64,000 nucleotides of DNA from Glutinoglossum americanum (taxonomy: Eukaryota; Ascomycota; Geoglossomycetes; Geoglossales; Geoglossaceae), in assembly GCA_020080175.1 (NCBI GenBank), contig JAGHQL010000091.1, forward strand, positions 39,570 to 103,569. Direction: 5' to 3'. Numbering within the stretch: position 1 is the first letter of the stretch; each line of letters begins with the position of its first letter. Of this stretch, positions 55,898 to 64,000 are shown in pieces. The notes under the pieces were generated by a model, which had not been told where the DNA came from, made no database searches, and worked only from the letters and a program-made list of their open reading frames with translations. The translations under genes and the position numbers were made by a program.

Positions 55898-57259
55898 ATG
55901 GCTCCATCTGTTGCGGACATCTACCCAAGCCACATCACTGACCTCAAGGCTCGCGCCGCTGAGGTCGTAGCCCTATCGGCAGAACCAAAGAGCAAGTCAC
56001 TCATCAATAAGCCCCTGAAGCTTTCAGGAGTTTTAGACCAATTCAATTCGTTTGATTTGACCCCAGCGATCGGGCGGGAGTTCCCAGATGCGAGGTTGAT
56101 TGATTGGTTGAATGCACCAAATGCGGATGAATTGATTCGCGATTTGGCTATCACCGGTGAGTTTTTCTCTATCTAGTCCGTTTAGGCCGTTTTGGAGATG
56201 TCTTTTATGGGGAGAAGCCCTCGCCGAAAAAATAAAGGGGGGCGGCGAATGTCCATACCTGTGAACTAGCGACTAATGCTACCGAACGAACAGTTTCCCA
56301 ACGCGGTGTAGTCTTTTTCCGCGCACAAGACGGTCTTTCCAACGACGACCAAAAGATCCTCTGCCACAAACTCGGCCAGCTCGCTGGAAAACCCGAAAGC
56401 TCGACCCTCCACATCCACCCGATTAGCAACACCAGTTTCCAGGGCAACAACGACGACGAAATCAGCGTCATCAGCAACGACCTCGCCACCAAGATCTTCT
56501 GCGACCGCACCGTCAAGACCCACGAGCGCAAGCAATCCCTCAAGAAGGGCTGGCACAGCGACATCACTTTTGAGCCTGTTCCCTCTGACTATGCCATCCT
56601 TCGCCTCAGCTCCCTCCCGCAGAACGGTGGAGATACCCTTTGGGCGTCCGGCTACGACGTCTATGACCGCTTCTCAGCACCGTACCAGAAATTCTTAGAC
56701 TCGCTCACCGCGACATACGCGCAGCCACTGTTCACCCAAGCGGCCAAGGAGAAGAAGTTCCAGCTCTACCCGCACCCACGTGGATCCCCCGACAACATCG
56801 GAACCGAGTTGTCGACCGTACATCCGGTTGTGCGGACGAACCCGGTGACAGGATGGAAGACGGTGTTTGCCGTGGGACATCACGTCCAGCGGATTAACGA
56901 CCTGACCGAGAGAGAGAGCAAGCATTTGCTGGAGGAGTTTTTGAGGATGATCACGGAAAATCACGACTTACAGGTTAGGTTCAAGTGGGTGAATACTAAT
57001 GACCTTGGTACGTTTTACCTTCCCCCCTAACCCCCTAGCTCTGATGTGGGGTTCTCAAGCTAAGACAAATATAGCCATCTGGGACAACCGCTCAACTTAC
57101 CACGCCGCTACCTATGACTACGATGGAATGGGTCTCCGCCGTGGTGAGCGCTCTGTCGGTATTGGTGAGAAGCCATACTTTGACCCGAACAGCACGTCTC
57201 GCCTCGAGGCTTTCGGTGAGGAGGTCATGGAGCCAGGCGAGGGTTTTACCGTCTTTTAG
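55898..57259 (+). CDS. TauD/TfdA-family 2-oxoglutarate dioxygenase
   Basis: Exons 55898-56156, 56294-57007 and 57075-57259; introns 137 and 67 nt; 385 aa. The fold is covered end to end: RGVVFFRAQDGLSNDDQ, HIHPISNTS, the HxD iron ligands in KKGWHSDITFE (His174, Asp176), GGDTLWASGYDVYDR, HPVVRTNPVTGWKTVFAV, and the distal His in WDNRSTYHAATYDYDG (His334) with following arginines for 2-oxoglutarate. Fungal members such as yeast Jlp1 release sulfite from sulfonates like taurine when sulfur is scarce; others act on alkyl sulfates or amines. The exact substrate is not readable. A clear TATA box lies 133 bp upstream. Confidence 0.93.
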
Positions 57260-58142
57260 GCGGTAAGCTAGGGGTTTGGGTGCTGATGGAGTGATATAAC
57301 GAGTTTACTTTTGTGCGGTTTTGAATTTTGCGCTCCTTTTTTTTCTTTGGAGGGACCAATATGTAACAGATGACTGGATTAAGGCAAATTAGGTTGCAAA
57401 GCGCTATGGATCCTGTTTGAAGGAGGCGTTCGTTGGTCATGAGAGAGAGTGGAGAATTTTGCTCGTATATTTTGATTAGTTAGCCTGGCTAGTACAATCA
57501 TTGGAGGATCGAATCTGGACAAATAAGCATGGAGGCTCTTGCCGTGATGACTTATCTGAGGATCCTTTGGAGTGCCTATTCTACAGTAGCTTCTTCTGCT
57601 GCAGCGTAGCTCAGAGGTCATGAAGGCGAGGATTCAGTGTGGCGAAGTTTTGAGGCACTATCATACCACGTTCTCCCCATCCGCTCCGACTTCTCGAGTA
57701 GATACGTCGCCCACAAGTAGAGGCCAAGTAGTTAGGCTTCCGGTGGTGCTCCTCGGGCATACCATTGACTAGGCAGAGTTGGGAAGGTAGACTACACGTG
57801 CAGAAGTCACCGTCCCTACCCTGCACAGAATTGAGCTCATGGAGCCGCAGGATGAGACCCCATAGCCTGTGTTTGTGGCATGATATTATCTACTCCTCAA
57901 TCCGTAGTCCGTCGATCCTTAGGTCGGCGCAGGACCGGAACCCCCTTGCGCAGGTGTGTACCGCTCAGGCATCTAGATTCCGTAAGGCTGAGGCTGACCA
58001 CCAGGCCCCAGAGTCACTAGTGTCAGTACACCACAAGGCTGTGGGTTTCTTGGGTCTCGTTTCTCTCCTCGACTCAGATTCATCTCCAACACCGGAATTG
58101 AGTTAAGTTCTCGGAATCCACTCGCTAACGGCGGCATCGGAG
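57260..58142. other. intergenic
   Basis: 883 bp without a recognisable gene; short minus-strand frames only. Confidence 0.5.
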
Positions 58143-58763
58143 ATGTGTTTCTACAACCAAATCCTGTTCACGCGTAGCGACTCGAAATGGGCTCGCTTTG
58201 TGCAACATTGCAGATCAGGATTGCGTAATGGGGAGGCTTGTGGTATGAGGCTCGTTATCAGCACACAGCGCATGCATGTGAAATGTACGACTTGTTGTAA
58301 GATCGAGACAAAGCTCAGGCGTAGGGTTAGGGAAGTGGAGAGGATCCACCGCCATAACCATGAGGGTAACCGATCTGCGTCAGTCATCAAAGCAATCGAA
58401 GATATTAGAGTTTCAGGCGTGGAAATATTAGCCTTGAGCGTCGAGCAGCAAAAGAGGGGGGCTGACCACAATGGAGGTAGTGCTAGCAATCATGTTTCAA
58501 GTTCGTCTGCCTCCAAGAAACCAAAACTGTCGTTATCGGAAGAGCATGCGGGAGGGAAAGATGCCGGACCAAGGGAGGAACAAGAAAACAGGCCTGTCGT
58601 ACAAGAGGATGCCAACAATTCCTTTTTAGGAGGCTCGACTGCATTGGAGATGTCGCAATCGGGCCTATCGATGGAGCACGTAGAGACACTGGAGCGCCAA
58701 AATAAGAGTATGGAAGATGCTTGCGGCCCTGATACTCTCACTCTGAACAACTTTGGGCCCTAG
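58143..58763 (+). CDS. fungal hypothetical protein, possible treble-clef-like Cys motif
   Basis: Single exon, 206 aa. The N-terminus MCFYNQILFTRSDSKWARFVQHC resembles many uncharacterised Pezizomycotina proteins that begin MCxYxQxxFxCxDWKWGxFxQHC. It continues GEACGMRLVISTQ and KCTTCCKIETKLRRRVREVERIHRH, the usual Cys-Cys pair followed by a basic helix. A short coiled-coil-like part (IKAIEDIRVSGVEILALS) and a low-complexity Ser/Glu/Lys tail follow. I know no function for this family. The second aromatic/Cys positions of the N-terminal motif are partly lost here. Downstream DNA looks decayed. Confidence 0.65.
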   Translation: MCFYNQILFTRSDSKWARFVQHCRSGLRNGEACGMRLVISTQRMHVKCTTCCKIETKLRRRVREVERIHRHNHEGNRSASVIKAIEDIRVSGVEILALSVEQQKRGADHNGGSASNHVSSSSASKKPKLSLSEEHAGGKDAGPREEQENRPVVQEDANNSFLGGSTALEMSQSGLSMEHVETLERQNKSMEDACGPDTLTLNNFGP

Positions 58764-60771
58764 AAGCCGAATCCCTTCAGGGGGGATGGGGGAATACTGG
58801 TGGATTCCGAAAAGCCAGTCTCTGGCAAACCTTCATCAGGCTCCTCAAATCAAGGCCACTACAAAGCCGATATCAGCACCGGGGAGTGTCAACTTGAAAT
58901 ACCAGCGAGCCGCTTCTCCATTCGAGTACCAGCATCAACATTGGGTAAGGAATTTGATCTTGCCCAAGCATCGTTGCCAAATCTATACGGGTAAAGCTGA
59001 CTCCACACTCAAGCGTGATTTTCAAACAGGCCCAAGGAAACACTTCCTCGTACCGGAATATCAAGCGGGTATAGTGTGCTTAGGGGGCGGTCGCTTATTA
59101 AAATACATTCATCTGGTTCTGTCCCAAACCCGGCTTCAGGTAGATATGCTATCGCCAACACTCAGCTAATCCTATTTGGGCAGCCTTTCGCCGTCGAGCG
59201 CGCTCGCGATGGACTTGTGTACGTTGCCTGTGGTTCGGTTCTTACTACTTTTAAGACTGACATATCTCCAGCAGTGTGGCGACCGGCTCTCCGATAATCT
59301 TATCGAATTTTACCCGGGAGCTGCTGAAGAGCTAGCAAGGATCTTGGACCGACCATCGATTGTTAAAGCGCCCAATTGGAAGAATTCGCGACTTCGGAAA
59401 TACTCTCGTCAATAGGTTCCAAGGAGCCTTTGGATTGCCCTCATCTCAAGACAAATGTTCCAAACTCCCGTGGTACAAATCGGAGAAGCTACCTTAGGAT
59501 GACCCTAAATCGGCAGACCTACGCAGCCCCTAGAGCTGCTACCTTCCGGTTTGCATAAACCGCGGTTGGTACACGACGAAGTTAGTCCAACCGGACGTAT
59601 GCTATACGATGTCCTACCAGCACCTATTTGAAATGCTGAGGGAAACATATCAGCATACGAGAGGAGGCTGGAGAACGATCCTCTCATTGAAAGCCCCGCG
59701 AGCGATCAAATTTGTCCAGATAAGACCCGAGAGAAATTCATATCTCAAGGCCGATTAATAAGCGCCCTTAAACGACAGTTGGAAATACATCAGCACGAAC
59801 TAGTAAGCAGTGTGTTATTCCTCCAATAGAGAGAAAGTCAGACTACCATTACTTCCCCACGCCGGCCAAAACCATACCCCCAATTGGAGGAACTACTTGA
59901 TGCATACCTGCCGCCACGTCAAGGCGCTGATACCCTAGCTTTCTGTTTAGATCGGTTCCCCAAGGAGCTCCGTAAACAACTACGAGTCCATTCCAGCGCG
60001 AGTATTGATAATAGGGTTAAGCTAGGGAATCCACATTATCGAAAGATTCCATCCGAGCGGCTTGTAGTGTCTAACCAATTCAATTCGCATGATTGGAGGC
60101 TTGGTGTTCGGGACCTGGTGGCTGGTACTATAGCATAATCTCCAGGTCGCCTGGTCCATATCGGCATATATCATGATGGTTATAGCGTTTACTGTTGGAG
60201 AGCTGCAGGCAGCCCCGGAGTTGTAGTTGGGCGATGTCGTACGGTGCAAGGTATTAATTGGGGCGACCCGACATTCATGCAGCAAAGTCCGGCTTTACCT
60301 GACCATGGCTTTCATTTTTGCTATTGAGTTCCTCCTCCCGCATTTGCGATCCACCGACGAACCCTGGCCGACACGTGGTGCACTTCAACGTTTCAAACGA
60401 GATATTCCACGGTGTTCGTGTGCCGACGGTAACTAGCATAGCAGGGTTCTCTCTTCTGAGTATGGTGAGATGTCAGGTAAACCCCAAAAGAAGCCTTGGG
60501 TTAAAGTGTATGGATCATGCAAGCATTCTAGCGCTTGGTATGCTGCTTTCGTTTTCACTTTTCTAATTGTTTTCATCTTCAATTCGAGCATAAGAAGCTC
60601 CGGGACCGCCCATTAACGTTAAATTCAATCAACCAATCTAATTCTACGCTTTCTACCATACAATTCGAACCGCTGCTATTCAAAGAGAATGCAACGGAGG
60701 CGCGCTTGTCTCCCTCCGATTAGGCAACCGTCTGAGGACATCTACGTCCTTTAACATGTTAGTGGACTCTC
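58764..60771. other. unassigned, possibly decayed coding DNA
   Basis: Several short plus-strand frames (58753-59169, 59076-59297, 59884-60138) read like protein, for example EELLDAYLPPRQGADTLAFCLDRF, but I could not join them with sound splice sites, and no domain is recognised. They may be remnants of a degraded gene or of an unknown multi-exon gene. Confidence 0.4.
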
Positions 60772-61035
60772 CTAATGGATGGACTTATCGGGAACCTTAG
60801 TTAAATAGAACGAAATCTCGCGGTATCCGAGTGATCCTCTCATATAGGTAAGGTAATAGAATGTATTCTGGTTACCCCCGATTGTGTGAGGCCCGCGAGC
60901 TCCGCAGTTTAGGCAGCCAGTATCAGCACACCTTATCTCAAGTCGGCCACACCCTTTCATTTTACCGCAGCCGCACCCTCCACCTAAGGTTTCAAAGTGT
61001 AGAGTAGAAATGGGGCCAATAGGATAGTTAGCCAT
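60772..61035 (-). CDS. small Cys/Gly-rich protein, hypothetical
   Basis: An 87-aa frame: MANYPIGPISTLHFETL, then GGGCGCGKMKGCGRLEIRCADTGCLNCGARG with seven cysteines in about 30 residues, spaced like a small zinc-binding or disulfide module, then a neutral tail. No signal peptide. Coding status rests only on the Cys-rich core. Confidence 0.3.
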   Translation of the reverse strand: MANYPIGPISTLHFETLGGGCGCGKMKGCGRLEIRCADTGCLNCGARGPHTIGGNQNTFYYLTYMRGSLGYREISFYLTKVPDKSIH

Positions 61036-61764
61036 ACAGATTAGGTGGGGGGTGTGTCCACATCAAAACGAAAGGGTGTGGCCGAATGGATATGGGGCGG
61101 GCCGGTACTGACCGCCCATGTCTATCAGTAGTAGTAGTAGTAGTAGTAGTAGTAGCAGGATGCCTCCTGGACTACTAGTTAGGGCTATTTTAATTCCCTT
61201 TATTAGCCCTATTGGTTACCTATGAGTAAAATTTTTTAATTTAGTTAATTAATCTTTGGTGTGGCTGCGCAATATTGTTGCCGGCTATGCTGCTGGGCGT
61301 CATGCCGCTTCACGAATCGCTAGTTCACGAATTGATGCGAATTCGCAGCGAAAGCAATGCGATTGTTGCACAATGCACCCCGTAGCTTATTGCTTTTTTT
61401 TTACCTCATAAATTTCAAGTAGAGGTAATTTAATCTATCGATGCGACCGCCATGCAGCTTGGCGAGGTAATTCGCTCAAAGATGGCGACCAAAGTCATAT
61501 TGGCCCGGTGGCTGGGCTACCCAATCAAAATCTACTTCCGAACTCGACTTTATGGCCCTACGGCAGTTTTAATTTGAGAGGTGGTGTAATTTTATTCGAT
61601 ACATTTGTTTTCCGTGTCTGAGTCATAAAATTTGCTGACTTTTGCCTTTATGTTTTGGACTCATGAAATTGTTTGTTCCGGTTGTCTCGTCGCATGCCAT
61701 TCGGAGAAACTGGGGCAAAGTGAGGCGGGCAGTCCTGAATAAGGGGCGGGGCATGTATCGCAAT
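61036..61764. other. intergenic with AGT microsatellite
   Basis: 729 bp. Includes the AGT array, an inverted pair TTAGGGCTA / TAGCCCTA at about 61180-61213 and AT-rich stretches. No gene seen. Confidence 0.5.
61126..61156 (+). repeat. (AGT)n microsatellite
   Basis: Nine to ten AGT triplets, the last followed by AGC. Confidence 0.95.
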
Positions 61765-63227
61765 TCAAGGGGCAAAGAATGCAGCAAGAGCCACCAGAAC
61801 CCAATCTGCTATCAGCAGCACGCCCTGAATCCTAGACGGCAGCCAGTATTCAGCTATTCTCCCCAGCACACCCCACATAATGGGAGCACTTACCATGTCG
61901 ACTTTGCATCCATAACGAGATAATTTATTAGAATCACACTCGCGAAGAGCGAGGCAACTTCGAATCCATCAAAGTACAACGTCATCTCATCGACGTGCAT
62001 AATCCAGCCCAAGATCACCATCACAGGAGTCACGAACAATGCAGTTTGCAAGCATTTTCCAAGGGTTAGGTTCAAAGTTCGATCCATTTTGTCCTGTGTT
62101 GCGCTTTTCACAGGCGCGATGTCGTTGTTGAGTATTGGGAGGAGAATAAAGCCAATGAAGGTCTTTGAGAGCTTGGTTTTCTGGCTTAGGGCGTCGATAC
62201 TGTTGACTGCGAATTGAGTATTAAATGCTAACAGAGTAGTTCCGAAAACTAAGATTAAAAGGGTCGTGACAATAGAAAGTTCTGGCAGTATTTCCTTGTC
62301 TGGTTCGTACGCCGGTACTGCACGCCCACCAATTCCGCTAGCCAGCTCTCGGCCAATAGCCGCAATGCCCTTTTTCGATGCATCCTCAGGTTTGCTTTTC
62401 ATTAGCTCGGCTTTTGGGCTTGGCCTCTGAAGGGCTTCTTTGTGGGTGATGAGTTGGAAGAAAAGGTACGCCGCATATACAAGGAGGAGAACCACCGAAG
62501 CTCCGCGCGACTGTCGGGTGATACCGATATCTGGTGTCCCAGAAAGGAGGTGTGAGGTAGTTGGCACAATCAGACTGGTCGCAGCAAGAGACAGTAGATT
62601 GGCCAAGGTATGGGTTGCCGTGGCATTATAAAATTGCTCGATTCTCCCCCAACCGCCAAGTACAAAACTGACGCCTAGCATCAATAGCATGCTAGAAACC
62701 ATACCACCAATCAGAGATGTCTGCAAGACCGCGATCTGCCGGCCTTTCAATAAAAGGATAGATGTGATCAATTGGACTGCATTACTGGTTCAAGACCCTC
62801 ATTAGTATCCTATCAACTAGGCGTACAACGTAACAGGCTCTCAAATGGGTTACCTAAAGGTCATGGAGAGCAAATCGCCAAACGTATCACCAATACGAAG
62901 GCCGATTTCATCAGAGGCAAAGCCCAATAGACCGGACATCGGAAAAACTGCAAAGAAGTTGACAATAAAATTAGTGATGCCGTCTCCGTAGATGTAGTTG
63001 ATAGCGAAACCCGCCGGCATGAAGCAGAGGAAGATATTAATCCATGAGTAGCCGAGACTCGCTCGTATCTGCCCCCAGAATGTGAACTTCAGCCTCCGTT
63101 TTGTCAATCCTCCGCGTTCCCCTAATACCTGGCCTATAGAACCCCTTCTGCTCAAAAAACGCCGCCTAATAAGTCGCTCTTTTCCTGCTAACGGCCGGTT
63201 TGTATCGTGAGCTGGCCAGCTGGTCAT
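61765..63227 (-). CDS. CAX/VCX1-type Ca2+/H+ exchanger-like protein lacking catalytic Glu residues
   Basis: Exons 63227-62854, 62784-61894 and 61831-61765 (complement), introns 69 and 62 nt, at least 443 aa. In the same frame coding-like sequence continues upstream to about 63460 (YSQEGDYSPNYNPSSPTRPR, then DLEYAGHRSSD) without an ATG, so an upstream first exon is likely. Eleven or so hydrophobic segments follow the CAX order: WINIFLCFMPAGFAI, GLLGFASDEIGLRIGDTFGDLL, then repeat 1, VLQTSLIGGMVSSMLLMLGVSFVLGG, LLSLAATSLIVPT, a cytosolic loop, FIGFILLPIL, repeat 2, and the final TWIQGVLLIADWVLVALAAFF. In active exchangers both repeats carry GNAxE-type motifs; here they read SNAVQ (residues 125-129) and NNDIAP (344-349). 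Calcium/proton antiport on the vacuole is the family role, but it is doubtful here. Confidence 0.82.
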
Positions 63228-63460
63228 TTCGATGTCGTCATCATGGCTAACTTCCTGATTTGCCCCAGAACTCGATGGCCATGTTCGAGCTTTATTAGGC
63301 CCTGGAGAAAACCCCTCTGCTAAACTGGTTCGATCGGGAAGGCAATCGCTAGAGCGATGACCTGCATACTCCAGATCAGTTGTGCAGCGGTGTTGTCGAG
63401 GTCTTGTGGGACTGGAAGGATTGTAGTTAGGGCTATAGTCCCCTTCTTGGCTGTACCACG

Positions 63461-64000
63461 CATTCCTCCTAGCCTGAGTACGAAATTTATCTTATTGACC
63501 ATATCAGCAACTTCTCATGGATGACAACGGACAGGCAGGAGCTGTCCGAATGTAGGGGAGTTAAATCGATTCACTCACGCATCGTTAACGACGAATTCTC
63601 CGCGAGAGGGTTAGGATGAAAATTGCGAAAGATTAATTATGTCAGAGCTATTAGTTTGAGCGTGACGAGGGATAGAAAGTACTCGGGCAATAACAAGATA
63701 GATAGAATGGTTATTTAGCAATAAGCGCAAAGTAAAAACGAGGTGAATAGCCTAGGAAGCCGATAGAAGAAGGATAGCGGGGTATGCCCCAGTCTTTTTG
63801 GTGGCAACGGTCGCTTACCCGGGTGGCTAAGCGAGCGAGTTCGACCTATACTGTCAACTTGTACTATCAACTTCCCTTTTGAGAATGGTGTTATACTTAC
63901 TCAAATTTCATAGTAATCATAAAACAAGATAAATAACATAGATTAACCCTGTATAGTCCATCGGTTAACAATTTTGGTCATTCGCGCGACAGAGTCTCAA
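63461..64000. other. AT-rich flank
   Basis: It may hold the first exon and promoter of the exchanger-like gene. An ATG followed by a GTGAGT donor occurs on the minus strand near 63580, but it does not join in frame. Otherwise nothing recognised. Confidence 0.4.

Noticed and set aside
61765-61893. Exchanger thought to be truncated after DAKSTW
   Set aside because: A GTAAGT donor follows immediately, and a 62-nt intron leads to a final exon encoding IQGVLLIADWVLVALAAFFAP, the expected last helix.
1-64000. tRNA, rRNA, CRISPR, transposase or reverse transcriptase
   Set aside because: I looked for T-arm GTTCGAATC-type motifs, regularly spaced direct repeats and DDE/RT signatures, and saw none that holds up; a tRNAscan or RepeatMasker run could still find diverged copies.

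Overview
This window is nuclear DNA of a filamentous ascomycete (Pezizomycotina). The evidence is spliced genes with 46-200 nt introns (GTRNGT donors, CTAAC/CTGAC branch points, YAG acceptors), single-copy fungal housekeeping genes (RACK1, COX9, TAF8, SOM1, XRCC2), a Zn2Cys6 regulator, a fungal P450 and an LaeA-type methyltransferase. I cannot fix the class or genus from sequence alone. I re-assembled 59 introns in 17 multi-exon genes by hand; 16 of these models keep frame from start to stop, and the last gene (Ca2+/H+ exchanger-like) is in frame but its 5' end is open.

Layout. 0-10.8 kb is a dense housekeeping block: a 5'-truncated isochorismatase-like/AlkB/GST fusion, RACK1 with a C/D snoRNA in its third intron, a single-pass membrane protein, COX9 (with a 5-nt microexon), TAF8, SOM1 and XRCC2. 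11.4-16.1 kb holds a divergent pair encoding an AtuA-like (DUF1446) protein and a CaiB/BaiF CoA-transferase, a probable acyl-CoA catabolic module. 16.1-19.8 kb is gene-poor. 19.8-29 kb carries a membrane protein, a Zn2Cys6 factor, an ABCG half-transporter and a MOT1-type molybdate transporter. 29-46.6 kb has a small Cys-rich ORF, a GST, a cytochrome P450, a CorA-like metal-ion transporter, a secreted Cys-rich GPI-type protein and a ten-exon LaeA-like methyltransferase, separated by long non-coding gaps. 46.6-55.9 kb is a 9.3-kb gene desert rich in simple repeats, purine tracts and a G-quadruplex-type array. 55.9-64 kb has a TauD-type dioxygenase, an unnamed fungal protein, decayed-looking DNA and a Ca2+/H+ exchanger-like protein that lacks both catalytic glutamates.

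The genes do not form one obvious biosynthetic cluster: no PKS, NRPS or terpene synthase is visible. Detoxification and transport functions (GST, P450, ABCG, MOT1, CorA-like, exchanger) recur. The most unusual points are the COX9 microexon, an apparent excess of GC-AG introns (4 of 59), the catalytically altered exchanger, and the Cys-to-Ser isochorismatase module fused to AlkB and GST domains.
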